Notes: generated by a model from the letters alone, not told the origin. A DNA stretch of 64,000 nucleotides from Galerina marginata (GCA_023014335.1 JAECYW010000006.1:372001-436000), one strand, 5' to 3'. Shown: positions 22,271 to 34,670, counted from the stretch's first letter. Numbers and translations: made by a program.

Positions 22271-25200
22271 GAATAAGAAGAAGATAAGCTTTTATTGGGT
22301 GAATTTGTTGACACGTACAAGGTCGCAGGGAGAAAGATACAACTGTATTACGTAATAAGCCATCGATTGAGTCATCTTCTCCACCCCCTAGACGAATCAC
22401 ATCCAGTCCGGGTCTCTCCACCAGGAAATGATAGTTATCCCCAACACAATGCTTCTCCAATTTATGAGGTACCATGGCTACAACAGACTGAATGCAAGAG
22501 ACATCGATGACTTGCAGTGAGCTGTCCCCAAGATAATTGCAAGAAACCAATGTTCCGTGCAAAGCTGTCAGCAGCTCTGAATCGGGTTCGGAATAGACTG
22601 AAAGAACAGCCAGGGAAAGAACGGTATTCTGGCGCTTACAGCGAAAATAATATAAAACTTCACCGAGACAGCATCGGCTGTCTTCTGTGAAGAACTGAAA
22701 AAGAATAGTAATGTGTCAATGTCACCTAATTTTGTTATCGTTACCTCATACCTTCACATTACGAGCCGTCCTGAGCTTTCCCAAGGCTTGAGAGACTCTT
22801 TCCAGCGTGATCCAGCCACTTGACCATTTGGAAGTCGAAGGCGTGCCCATCGAGTGACTTTTGGGCACCAATCTGTTCCATCCGCAACCATGCTGCCGAG
22901 ATAACGTAACAACGCACCAGCCTCTTGGGGACGCATGAGGCGATCGTACCTGTCTTGAGCACGGAGAAGGGCATAGCCTTGTCCTAGATCAATTGCACCA
23001 CGAGGTAAATGGGGAGCGGGAGGGTCAAGGTCAGGAATCATTGCTTTTACAGCTAGGTTCATATCGATAGGCCGAACCGCTAAAATTACACACACAGCTC
23101 GCTTAGATTTCTTCCCTGAGCAGGGTCCAAAGTTGCAGTGAGCCGACATCCGGATTTTCAATTTTGATGGCCGGGCTCATCGGCTCACGTTCGAGACTGT
23201 CGGCTAGGACGGATTTAGAGTCCACCGCAAGTCCGCCTAGACGTGTAAATTTCGAGTGATGGCCTATCGATATGAACTTAGCTGTAAAGCATTAATCTGA
23301 CATCTAAGAAGCCCACGTTGTGAGAGGTTTGCGTAGGGATTTGATGGCTGTCGGATCTCTTCGCCTAGATTTCCGATGGTCCGTTCCATGGTCCATTGCG
23401 AACAACATGCCGGTGGACCAACTCTTGTGACTTCGGCAGCAAGGTGAAGTAATGCGTGTATGCTTTGCCGACAGAAGTGTAAACGATCCACTCGTCTTTG
23501 ATAATAGAAGGCTTCAAAATCTCGAACGAATGATTCGAGTAGATTGCTGGCCAGCAACAGGTCGTCGGAACGGATGTGGTGTTGTTGAATGATGCGCATT
23601 GCTTGGACAAGCTTGCAAAAATGTGAATAGAATGGCTCTGGAAGGACTCCGTAGAGGAGAGCTGGCGCTAATCCGTAAAGGTAGAGCAACCACTCCCAAG
23701 CCTTATAGCCACTATTGATTTTTTCAGCAATGTTGCGAGGAGGCCGGTCAAATGAACCAGGGAGAAACGGAGTGGCAGCGGCAACCTCTCTGCCATGAGT
23801 CTCCCAAGTTTCGCCATGGAGAACAGCCCATGGCCAGTTGGAAGGTGGATCATCCTTCTCGTGATCGAAAACACCTCGCCATAATGGGACAAGTAGTCTG
23901 AGAGGTTGAAAGTTCCCAAGTGCATAATATCAGAACCGAAGCATCCAGGAATCCCTAGAATTCTATTCGGATGCACTCCTAAAAAGACTGTCGGCTTAAC
24001 TATACCTGTTTCTAAGCGTCGTTTCTTGTACTGAGTGTCATTTGGTGATTTAAGAAGATGGTCGAGACCAGACAGATATGATTTGGACGAGGAAACCATT
24101 GAAGTGGTGTATGGCAGGTCATCGTGATCACATCCTGGCATCACGTAGTCGACAGGCTTCAAGAGGGCTGGGTAGTAGTGAGAGCCGTTGGGTTTATGTC
24201 TTCCTGGGACCGGGCAGTATAGACGGCATCCGAACTTGCCATGATGCCCTACAAGACCATCCAACAAGGCCATTGCAGGACCATCGGCAGTGTTGAGCGC
24301 AAGAAACAGTTGTGAAATAAACAATTGATTCTCGTATGCATCCCAAATAACCAGGCCTTCTTTCTGGAGTGCGCAGACGTGATGCAAACCTGGAAATAAA
24401 AATGACTCAATAACCTTTGGTTTACCAGGAATAAACCCTCCAGGAAGCACAAATTTTTTCTTGTATCGGTCGTCGGGTGAGAGGTCCATGATAACCCAAA
24501 TGTAAATCCAGCAGTCTGATGCCTTGTGTGCATAGAGTTGGGCACCGTCAATCTAGAGCATGAGGACAATGTCGTTGTCCTTAATGTTTCCACTTTGGAC
24601 ATTCTCGAGATAATCGCTACCGCAGAAGAAGTCGTCGTATGAGGAGAGATTGCCGAAATTGGCCTGAAGCTCGCGAATAAGCTGCCAGGTTTTCCATCGC
24701 CGATAACGGAACTTCTTTGAACTTGATGCATCACGCCGCAGAGCTTGCAAGATCGGACCAAGCAATATGGTATGAAACTCTTGCTGGTGCTTCTTTGTGA
24801 TCGGACAGAGTTTAGGTTCGCCGCATTTCGGGCAGCAGTCCAGGTTGGTATAGGGCCCCGTGAACGCGATACAGCTATTTTTGCACATAGGGTGAACAAC
24901 TGAGTCAACTCCAGTGATTTCACAAATGAGACGTTTCATCTGAGCGTACGAAGGGACTTCATCTTCCGGATGACGTCGCAGAATCGCGTTCCGATTGGCA
25001 TTGAATGAATCGACGGAGGAGTTCAAATTGGCAAGGAAGAGGTCAATCCCAAGCCGTAGGTCAGGAAATGGCGTGATGTCAAAAGGCGTCGTTGGCGGGT
25101 TTCTCAGCCGTTGGATAGCACTTTTCTCCATTTTACAATGGATGTCGTCAAGAGATGCAGACTGGAGTGCCCGAATAAATTCAATGGAGTTGAGCAAGTC

Positions 25201-25685
25201 TTCGAGGCGAGCGTTTTCGAAAAGAGTTTCAAGATTTGGCCACGTTGAAGAATCCTCCGGCTGAGTAGTATCTTGATCACTGGGATCTGAGTCCAGGTAA
25301 CCAGGATCAGGATCAGAGTCGGTGTTGTTTTCGGAGTCTTCCAATGCGCTATCGGAAGGGAATAGCTGGTGTTCTGCAGGTAGGTCTGAAAGGTCCGGAG
25401 CACCAAAACTGCTGGAGATAGGTGGTAAAGGACGGTTGGGTGGTTCAAGGTTGGTCTCAGGTGGCGGTGGAAGTGCGCTAGGCAAAGAACTAGATGGCTG
25501 AACGGACTATGTCTGAGCGAGCTGTTCTATTGACTAAGATTTTCAATTCGAAAACTTACCGACTCATTACGCTGCTCACTGGCACCCTGAAGAGCATCTT
25601 CTAGCTCTCTGAACTCCGCATGTTTCTTGTACAGTGCCTCGGATATCTTTCGTTTACGGCCTTTACAGCCGCAATGCAGCCGCAT
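22271..25685 (-). pseudogene. Plavaka/CACTA (Tnp2-type) transposase, decayed
   Basis: A nearly full-length transposase. First exon 25560-25685 (MRLHCGCKGRKRKISEALY, Cys motif), a 53-bp intron, then a long exon with the Zn-binding CPKCGEPKLCPITKKHQ and the Tnp2 core. At 24553-24555 an in-frame TAG falls just before IDGAQLYAHKASDCWIYIWV. Near 23905 a missing base shifts the frame before LVPLWRGVFDHEKDDPPSN. The catalytic region continues with FLPGSFDRPPRNIAEKINSG. Another frameshift lies near 22780 in the LPNGQVAGSRWKE...ARNVK part. The C-terminus (HGTLVSCNYLGDSSLQVIDV) reaches the FunK1 start codon. At least one nonsense and two frameshift lesions make it inactive. No CACTA terminus or target duplication was found, so the element limits are unknown. 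Confidence 0.85.
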
Positions 25686-26636
25686 GCAAAGGTTGGTTTT
25701 CCGTTCGCGGTCTTCCCCGTTGTTGTCTCGACATTCTTAGCTTTTCTGGCAGCCTTGGGCATGGTGAAAGGTATGTAATTGATGGTCTAGAGTAGGGACA
25801 TGTTTACTACGATGACTTACTACGCCTCAAAACATTTGTGTCGATTTAAAGCAATTAATGTGTGTTGCACACGACGTGCAACACCAGCGGATATCATGTT
25901 AAGCAGTGCTTCGTGGTCGGAACAGGTGTGCGCCATGTTTCGCAAAGCCTTTTGGGAGAGCGCCCGAAACAAGGTGTTGTTGAACGGTGGATTCAATATC
26001 AGAGGTAATCGTGTGGCAGCAAAAGCAGATTCGAACGGTTTATCACACGGTTGATATTGTAATGACGTCACACCAAACCGATATAAATAGAGTCGATTTT
26101 CACTGGGTCTGATCAATGACGTTGACCCGGGCGGACCGGCTGACAAATGTTTACGATTATTTATCTCCGCTGTTTAAAATCATCTGCGGCGTGTTTCCTC
26201 TTCTCTAATCCTCTACCCCCACCTTGCTCTCTCTCTCCTCAAGAAACCCGCCGGTAGCGCTCTGAGCTTCGCTCGCAGCGTCTACTTCCTCAAGACACGT
26301 GTATTTGCCCTCTGGACATAGGTAGCGTCGTTTGCTTCGCGAACGTCGTCTGCTCTTCCCCAGGTTCACGAAAACACCTCTGGCCGCCGTATAACAGGGC
26401 TGGTCGTGAATTCGCCGGTTTTTGGTAGGAAAATTGACCTTCTATCTATTCTTATTCTAATCTTTATCCAGAGTTTCGTGTTGCGCCGCGCCTTCCCTTC
26501 TGCATCTACTCTTCCCGTCGCTCGACGTCTCCCAAGGTCTGTGCGCCGTTTTATCGTGGTATTTTACTAGACTTACGTTCTATACAGCTGTTCTACCCTC
26601 TCTTGCCTGCACTGCACTGCACCCTTTTCCTCTTCA
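25686..26636. other. Intergenic and promoter region
   Basis: No gene. Contains a CRE plus TATA pair (26063-26090), a long pyrimidine-rich stretch (26190-26250) of the kind seen before fungal transcription starts, and GC-rich hairpins near 26255-26345 (for example around CTTCGCTCGCAG and GTTTGCTTCGCGAAC). Confidence 0.45.
26063..26090 (+). promoter_or_regulatory. CRE palindrome plus TATA box
   Basis: TGACGTCA at 26063-26070 is a perfect bZIP/CREB site, followed 12 bp later by TATAAATA. The orientation fits plus-strand transcription toward the gene at 26637, although the ATG is about 550 bp downstream. Activity is inferred from motif and spacing only. Confidence 0.4.
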
Positions 26637-29523
26637 ATGTCTCAACCGAGTAAGTTGGTTTCTCAGAACTTCCTTCCTCACTTTCTTACTAACTCTCCTG
26701 CTCTAAAGACCCGCCTGCGCCGCCGCCGTCCGATGATGTAAAGAAGGCCAGATGCCTTCCCCTGGTCAATAAGACGGCCCTCTGGTCCGATAAAGTAGGG
26801 CTCGTTACCACCCCGAATGCGACGCGTCTGCCCCCAGAGCCGCCTGAAGACCGGGATGGAATACTTGACTATACCCGTCCCCGCCTCCTGACGGACGCGA
26901 ACATTTATTGGGCGTTCTACCCACGCCTCCCCCACAATCGAGGCGAGCTCTTTGGCCGCCTCGACGTGACTGCGGAGTCGCTAGCCCCCAAAGTCGTCCG
27001 TTATTCGCCGCAGCCTGGCCGTAGTTCCGAGCTTGTATACGGCCTGGAGAAAAATTTTCAGGATAGCTGGTATCGTCTGGAGACTTCCCTTATCCAAGTC
27101 ACCATCTTTCTCTGGCGGTATCATCGCAACCGCTCGAGGTTTGCGGAAATCGATGTGCCCGCCCCCCCCGAGTCTTTCGGGTACCGTCAGTGCCACCGTA
27201 ATGCCCACACTGCTATCCGCTGCGCCCTTCGAGCTCGGGACGCGTTTACGATGTGGGGCGCACTCCTTACATTCATCTTGGTGCTGGATTTGGGGTCCTA
27301 TGAGCACGACTGTTTCGAAAGCACCTTCAAATTACTGCTGGGGCGGGAACAGAGCCTCGGCATCAATAGGACGTGGATCTCGTGGCTCCAAGAGTCTTAC
27401 GTTTGCAACTTGTCTTTTGGCATACGGGCAGGTGGCATCTTCGACGCCTACAGTTTCGGCTGGACCTTTTGCATTCCGAAGCTCACAATGGCAAGCGTCA
27501 CTCAGTGGTATCTGTGGGGTGACGACACCAAGCAGGTGCAAGTATATGGTATGTTGAATAAGAGCCTCGCCAATCACATGTACCCGCCCCTCGACACCCG
27601 AATGTTGGCGGAGGCAAATGCTCGAAAAGCGACGGGGAATTCGACCTGCCTGCGGTTGATCCATTTTACGTCAATGGCTTCCAGACCGAGGTCGACGAGA
27701 CAAACGCCCCCGCCTTGCCGGCCATTCCATATGGCACAGTCGAAAGACACTCGCTGCAGAGAACAGGAGAGGAGTATGGCGCGTTCTTCGCTCGCATAGC
27801 TGGGCTCCGAGCCCAATGCATCGCATACGAGAATTCTCGGGAGAGGAGTAGTCGAGAGGACATGGAGCGCTATGCCGCCAAGCAAATTTACTCTCCCCAC
27901 ACGACGGTCTTTCTGTGGCGAAAAGAACGGGGCTTCTGGCGTCGGGAAATGGTGAAGACAAGGGCCGAGGTCGAAATTCATTGGGATAACTTCACACCCA
28001 ACCAGCGTCGCTACCTGGGCCACCTCAAGCAGTGGGACCTTTGTCCCATGTACCCGGAATTTGAAGACGGGGCTAGACGAACCCTCCCGCGAAATCAGTT
28101 TGACTCTGAGGACGAATCTGACGGCAGCGACGACGAAGATGATGATGAGGAACCCGTCGTCGCCGAAAAGGTCACCTTTGATGACGCCAACGTCGTCGCT
28201 GAGTCTGCGAGTCGCGATGGGTATGGCGGCGTGAGGGATGTTGAGAAGGTGCGCGAAGATCGCGGTGCCCTCGCGCCACATAAAACTCGCGCCGGGGGTG
28301 ACGCCGCGATGGACGTAGATGCGGAGCTAGAAGAAGGGGAGGTCGAAGAAGAGCCGCCATGGGTTTATCCCAGCTCCTTTGACGACTTTCTTTGCTTCCT
28401 GCGTGATCGACTTGGGTACGATCCATGCCATGACATCACTCCTGAGGCTTACCCCTCCAATAAAATGAAGTTGTCGACAAAACCGGCTGATGTGCCCAAT
28501 GGATTTGGTTATAGGCGTCTGGAGATGCCTTCCCGTTACAAGGCTAGGATGCTCGACATCTATAACACTCTCGTCAACGACCGGCTAACCCTCACTCAGT
28601 TACCAAAAGCATGGGACATAAATCCCAATGTCAGAGGTAAGGTAAAGCTGGATAAGGCTAACTTTTCGCTTCATTTGCTGCAAGGCCCAGATCCACAAAC
28701 CACCCTGTACGCCATCGCCGACGACCTTCGCACCCACTGGGTAGTTGCATTGTCGGACCCGACGGTCGTTCTCCTTATATTTAGGAAGGCTTCCAGTTGG
28801 GAAAGCCTGCCTGAACTTGTCCGCTTCCTTTTGGCTGAGCGGCTGCCGTTCCAAGCGCCGGCGTGCGTACGTCCTTCGATGGTGGAGCCGCCAGTTGATC
28901 ATACTCACTCTTATGGCCTTGGGGGAAGGCCGTTCGGATGGGAGGCAAAACACGCGGACTACCGGGAGTATGAGTTGCGAAGGAGCGCGATCTTCCAAAC
29001 CCCACTAGGCAGAGCATTCCGCATTCGTGGAGGGTTAGGGGCTCGCTTAGCCGAACCTTACGTGTCCACCCAGTCAGTTCTGCAGGGACCGACATATCAT
29101 AACAAGGTTCTCGCGGAATTCGACGACGGTTATGTGCTCGTGGAAGACGACATTCCGCTGCAGGAGGCCGACATCGTTTGCGGCGCTTACTACGTCAGCC
29201 ACAACCCGGGAGGAGGCAGCGTTGGGATTTGTTCGTTCTGGCCTAGGTTGCAGAAGTGGGAGGATGGCGGCTTCCATTTCGGTCAATGGCTTCCTGACGC
29301 TGAGAAGTTCTACCTGGACTGGTTGGAAACCTTGCAGAAGAACCCTACTGTTATGAGTAGCAGTGCATGGAAGGTTAAACTTCGGGGCTACAAACCTACG
29401 ACCTACCGCATGTTGGAACCTGCACGAAAATGGGCGAAAGACTTCCTTTACGATCAGTGCAAAGAGGTCGACGACGTGGTGGATGTCCCCTCTCACAACC
29501 ACAAAAAACGTCGTCTTCACTGA
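26637..29523 (+). CDS. Unknown 920-aa basidiomycete-type protein, three exons
   Basis: A tiny first exon 26637-26649 (MSQP), a 59-bp intron, exon 26709-27548, a 65-bp intron (27549-27613, donor GTATGT), and exon 27614-29523. The total of 2,763 bp is in phase. The second junction gives VYGKCSKSDGEFDLPAVDPF. The N-terminal part has a Pro-rich leader. The middle (residues about 450-540) is an acidic linker (DSEDESDGSDDEDDDEE). Conserved-looking blocks lie on both sides (RLGYDPCHDITPEAYPSN; LGGRPFGWEAKHADYREYELR; FDDGYVLVEDDIP). It ends in a basic tail HKKRRLH that could be a nuclear signal. No known domain recognised. The frame is fully open. Codon use is GC-rich compared with the flanks. Confidence 0.7.
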
Positions 29524-31319
29524 AGGTATGTTCTCAACCAAAACCTTTTTAAGTTTGACCTCACAAGTATCAGTAGATTTCTTGTTAGTCATCCTGTGGT
29601 CCTTGCACCTCTCAGCACAACGCAGTATACACGTCGTTCGTCGCGCGTCAGGTATTTTGGGACATTTTGAATGTATATAGTCGTCATCTTCGTCTGGGGG
29701 CCGCCGCCTCGATATTTTTTGTTGCTACGTTTTGCGGCCGCCCTCTTGTATTTTTTAATATATAATGAAATATAACTCTTGACCCCCCCCCTCTTGAACC
29801 GTCGTCCACGACATGCTCTTCGCCACCAGTTGCTCATCAGCGTGGGGTATTCGCATGAGGTCGCAAGATGAAATTTGACTAGAGGTAGGTGATGAGGTGT
29901 CGTTTGGGCAGCAAGACGAAGAAATAAGATGCGGCTGCCCCAAACGACGGGTGCGATATGTTACAATGTCGAGTAGGAATTGCCGCCAAGTGAGTTCTTG
30001 GTCGATTGTAATTTGTGGCGTCGTTGGGTAACCGCCGACGTGCCAAATCCTGACGCTCGGGCATTTTACCTAACCTATACTTATGAGGTATTGTGACCTT
30101 TCTATATCGTCTCGATTTCGCCTAACCTTGAGGTTCAGCCATTTGAACTCAGGCCTGCGGTACTACACAGGAGTCGCAAGTGCTGCGACGGCTGTTGCTG
30201 GTTCCGGGGTTGTGCCGGTGCTCCTGAGCATACACCCCGCACTCTCGACCTGACCCAGCTCCATCATCCTCTTTATCTGACTTCCTCCTCGCCTCCTCCT
30301 CCTTGACATCAGAAGTCGCCAAATGGCTCTTCCCGCTCTCCAAAATCTCATCCGTCGCAGACCCCTTTCCCGCTTTCTCCCCTTCCTTCTCCTCCGCCCG
30401 GCGAGGCTGACGCCCATACCCCTTACACCGTCCCTCTCCGCCCTCCTGCTCCTCAACTTCGCACTGCTCCTCCCCCACCACGCAACAACAGCTCGCGCCC
30501 CTAATCATGAAAATCATCCCCACTTTCTCCCAAATCGGCGCTATGCGCGAACATGGGAGACGACAAGTTGAGCGACGACGAATTCGAATCGCTTTGAGGG
30601 TCGTCCTGGGTTTTAGCTATAGCTAGGCCAGGGGGCAGGGGGAGGGCCTTACGCGAACCGACGGCTGAAATGGGATCCTGTTTGTCGGCTGCTGCTGCGT
30701 CCGTTATAGGGGGCAACATCAGCTTGGGTCTTCCAATAGAAGACGGCACGATGGAGCGGTCGTCCTTAATGAGAAGGCTTTGGGAGTGCATAATGGAAGT
30801 GACGTCGTCGTCGCTGAAGGTGCTGCCCGTCTCGCCGGTCAGGATAGACGTTGACCTGAAACTCAACTCCTGGTGCTGTTGATGATGACGAGGCGACAGC
30901 TGCTGCAATGTTATCGACCCCCACGCCGCTGACACAACAGAAGAGGCCAACTGAACGTCCAACGACACCCCCTCTCCTTCTCCTTCCTCTCGCTAATATT
31001 CCTCCTCCCCAACTTCCAACTCAACCCACTGCCTATCTTAAGCGCCTTGGACTCTATCTCCCTCGTCTTCCCCTCCATCTCTTCTCTTTTCCTTTCCTCC
31101 TTAACTGCAGCTACGGGGCCCTCTATGTCGCCCCTACCGCCCCCGCCGGTGCTCTTCCCGGCGAAAAGTCTTCCGATGAACTACGGGGCTGATAATAAGA
31201 CCAATGCGCTGCTGCTCGCGGCTGCAGCAGTCGCGCACGAATGGATGGCGAAGCTCGAAATGGCAGCCGATTTCATCGACGCCGAGAGTCCAGATCCCGA
31301 TATCGAGCCTATTTGACAA
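29524..31319. other. Biased-composition region, coding status unclear
   Basis: 29524-30140: nothing supported. 30149-30968: open frames on both strands; the minus strand (30500-30968) gives a Ser/Asp-rich sequence and the neighbouring minus frame a Glu/Lys-rich one (EEKEGEKAGKG), which could be exons of one disordered protein. 30900-31318: opposite frames again; the plus strand ends ...LEMAADFIDAESPDPDIEPI, the minus strand gives a coiled-coil-like REEMEGKTREIESK. I cannot choose the strand, so no gene is called. Confidence 0.35.
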
Positions 31320-32010
31320 AAAGGGTCAGTATTTATAAACTTGGCCTAACCAGAAAATGTTAATACTACGACCTAGCGAGTTTTATAATAAAAATCACGT
31401 CTATTTAACGCGCAGAGTCAGTAACTGTAAGCGTAGAAAAAATAGAACAAAGTAGCTTACCATAAGTCGTAAAGAAAATGCTTTGATTCTATCGTCAACG
31501 CTAACGCACGACGAGCGCCCGCCATGGCGAGTTTTTAAACCGAAATCAACTCCATATGATACGAATATTAACTGATTGTCGGATTAAAGCAATGTTAAAA
31601 AGTGGCTTACCACAAGTCGTAAAGAAAACGCCTGGCATGCAGGTCAAAGACCTGACGTACGTGGCACGAGGGTCCGGCATGGCGTTTATTAAGTCTAAAT
31701 TTACCACACGAAGAAAGTATTCGTAAAAATTCAAGGACTCGTAAGAACAAACTTACGAAAGTCACAGTATTTACTGCACCGATCGCAGCACCGAATACAA
31801 GAATCGGACGATCGTGGAGCGTCAGAGGGGCGAGTCTCTATTTGGAGGAGGGTTAGCTTCTCACAAGCTTCTCAGGTTTAGAGGATAAGAGAAGACTCAC
31901 CAGGATGACAATCTTCGATCCCCATAGATTTTATTAACAAGGTAGTTCCACTAATAGGATAACCTACGAGTTTGAAGAGTTGAAATTCACGGACAAAGGG
32001 TGAAAGCTCA
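31320..32010 (-). pseudogene. Decayed membrane-protein-like gene, copy B (inverted relative to 7.4 kb)
   Basis: Minus-strand exon scraps with the same order as copy A: LWGSKIVIL before GTGAGT (about 31905), then RPILVFGAAIGAVNTVTF before GTAAGT (about 31760), and the block around CTACGCTTACAG...CTGACTCTGCGCG (31390-31435). The hydrophobic exons suggest a multi-helix membrane protein. A segment containing CTTACCA(T/C)AAGTCGTAAAG occurs twice (31458 and 31605), so this copy holds its own internal duplication of about 147 bp. Confidence 0.45.
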
Positions 32011-32041
32011 GATCTCAGCGCTCAGCGCTCACCATCGGGCC

Positions 32042-32140
32042 CGCGTGTTACCTGCGTGTTACTTGCGTGTTACTTGCGTGTTACTTGCGTGTTACCTGCG
32101 TGTTACTTACGTGTCACTCGCGTGTTACCTGCTTGTCGCA
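32042..32140 (+). repeat. 11-bp minisatellite GCGTGTTACYT, copy A
   Basis: About eight tandem units, the last ones altered to ACGTGTCACTCGC. The same array with the same variant end-unit occurs at 54693-54788. Confidence 0.85.
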
Positions 32141-32307
32141 TGTCACAAATGGTCACGTTACAACAACGTTACAAAACTTCAACCACGAATTCAACCAAAA
32201 CGAAAAAAATGACCATGTGCCCACGTATGTTTTGTTTAAAACATAATATCAAGTGTATAAAAACATATTTTGACACCCATTTAGTTTCCATTGCCGAACA
32301 GGGCCCT

Positions 32308-34259
32308 ATGCTGAATGGGAAACTAACAGGAAATTACACTGTTTTTTTCTCTCTTGAAGAGCCTCAGGACCGGAAATTCGATGCTGGAGACGTCTGGGTG
32401 AGAACCCCTACATTTACGTCTGCTTTTTCCGCAAGGAAGATCATCAATAACAAACGGAAAATGGGTTCCCATTTGAAGCAAGCCGTGGTGTCATATTCCG
32501 ATGGTCATTCGTGGAGAGAAGTAATTCCTTCTCATTTTGATACTAAAGACCCCGGAATTCACCACCCTAATCACCACGGCCTCCGCCTCGATATGGAAAT
32601 TCTTGCTTGGAGAGCAAGTAACTCATTTTCTTCCGGTTCTAAACCTAAAGAAATTTCCAGAACGGTTGAAGACACGAAATATTTGGGTATTTATTTATTC
32701 CGTATTTTTTTATCGGAGCTAAACTGTCACCGTATTCAGTTAGCACCTTTCCGACGCAAAACAATATTCTTCATCCTCAAAAAAGTACATCGTTCATTTA
32801 TTTTTAAATTTCCGCCTGCCTGATTTGTGTGCCAGTCGATTGTGGCGTTCAAACCATTGAAAACACTCCTCCGTCGGTTCCTTCGGCCGTTTATTCAGAT
32901 TTAATTGGTACAAAGTAATTCCAAACTGTGTTATGCCCAGCTGACTATTATTCAGAGGAGTTACGGCCTGCAATCCCGGAAAATGTATGGATTGTGGGCT
33001 TACTAAAGAGATGGACATCAGCTCCAAACTGTAATGTGAAGCCGACGCAAGAAGCTGGGATACTGGCGCTGAAGAGCCTGATTAAATACCCGAAGCCGCT
33101 AATTCAAACACCTTCCACGTCCAAGACAATACTTCATTACAGTCCGCTTTTATACGAGCGTAAACCAACACTAATCGATGCCCTCACCTGTCTCACCAAA
33201 ATGGAGGACTTGAAAGGTGTTGATGTGGAGACACAGAGTCAGCCGGGAACAGTAAGCTGGCTCGACGTCTTTCACTCAATTCTCGTTGCGGGAGAAGAAG
33301 ACTGGACGGATGAAGATACCCTGCTCTGCGGGTTTTCTCTCCCAGGCGATGATTTTGAGAGGTGCAAGCTCAAATACCCTGAAGATATTTCCCCCACACA
33401 CCCAAATATCCTGCACTACGCACCTGCAGGATCAGTCCTCGATACAGAGAGGGACTGTGTAATAACTCCGAGAGGAGCGATTACTCACTGCCACATCGAT
33501 GAATACCCCTTATCGATTGCGATCGAACATATTCATGGTGAGAAGCTTTGGTTTCTCTGGCCGTCTACTCCAGAAAATGTGGCCATTATTTCCAAATGCT
33601 TTTGCTCAGAAGATAGCCCGGTCTTCACTATTGAGCGGGGAATTCGCCAATTGGAAGGCTTGGAAATAATTTACCTTTCTGGAGAGCAGGTTTTTTTCTC
33701 GGTGGCGCCTGGGACAATCCATGCGGTTATGACTTTTTCCAAGGTCTCTTGCCATACAGGATTTTACTGGGTAGCAGCATACCAATTCGGAGACGTCCTT
33801 CAAGCCATCAAAACATTATTCGAAGTTATCAATAATCTGGGCCATAAGTCTACATCGCCTGGACTTACGGAGACAGACGCCTTGATGAACAGTCTTTCCA
33901 GGATTGGAATCGGGTTTACACAAACCCTCCTTTCAAAAATGAAAGGCCATCAAAATCTGTCCCAAGATATCCGCTGTACCCAAGCGCTTCTGGACTTCCT
34001 CCAGAAAAACCTCACCAATATACGCCAGCATAGAACTTGGATGAAGGAACTTGATAAACCAGAGGTTAGGACCTGCACTCCACCCACCCTTAGAAAGCGA
34101 CAGAATTCAGGCGAAGGTCGATCGGGAAGACAGAAGAAGAGAAAGGTAATTTTTTTTAAATGGCAGTTTCCAGAATGCTTGACACTAACGGACTATTTTC
34201 TAAGTAGTGAGCGAATTTGGCATCGCCCACGATACTACCTAGGTAATAATGTACCTTGA
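32308..34259 (+). CDS. JmjC-domain 2-oxoglutarate/Fe(II) dioxygenase
   Basis: The main exon 32956-34259 is open for 434 codons. It carries the JmjC core: TPRGAITHCHIDEYPLSI gives the HxD iron ligands (H-I-D), GEKLWFLWP follows, and VFFSVAPGTIHAVMTFS gives the distal His. A 48-bp intron (32908-32955, branch CTGAC) joins it to exon 32836-32907 (DCGVQTIENTPPSVP). A longer, less certain intron (32687-32835) joins that to a first exon beginning near the ATG at 32308. A cluster GRQKKRK near the end may be a nuclear signal; an alternative last intron there would end the protein at once. JmjC enzymes demethylate histone lysines or hydroxylate proteins; the substrate here is unknown. The domain has no frameshift. 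The 5' end is uncertain. Confidence 0.7.
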
Positions 34260-34670
34260 GAGAGTAAATGCCGATTGAGATTTTGAGCACTCAGCCCCGT
34301 CTTGAAGTCGCCTTGCTTTGCACATGAGATATCTGTGGACTGTTGCCTCCATCCTCCACTTTATGGACTTTTTCCAGGCCATGCTGTCGTCTCTGAGCTT
34401 ATTCCGTTCCCCCCAAACATATCCTCTTGAGCTAAAAGTTCTTCTTCGAGGTTTTTCTTACTTCCTGGCCAGTAAAATTCTAGTCCGCCTTCCCGGGGAA
34501 GCGTGAAGTTGAACTACTCCAAAAGTGGAATCTGTGTCTTTCTGGAGGTTGACGAAGTGTTTGAGGGTTGCTATCCATCGCGGACTTTCGCAATGGGCGT
34601 AATTGTACGTGCTGGCAGTGCTAAACGCTCTGAAGGAGGTAGGCTGGGCATGATGTGGGGTGGAAGGAGT
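34260..34670. other. Short gap, no gene
   Basis: Between the JmjC gene and the 3' end of the hAT remnant. No terminal repeat of the hAT element was recognised. Confidence 0.4.

Noticed and set aside
26101..26110. CACTGGG as the terminus of the Plavaka element
   Set aside because: The word points the wrong way for an end of the minus-strand element, and no matching inverted end or target duplication was found.
30149..31318. Genes on either strand in the low-complexity stretch
   Set aside because: Both strands are open because of composition. Neither shows a domain, a clear start or splice sites that fix the phase, so no CDS is called.
32042..32140. Telomere-like array
   Set aside because: The unit GCGTGTTACYT differs from the fungal TTAGGG repeat and lies inside the window with unique sequence on both sides.
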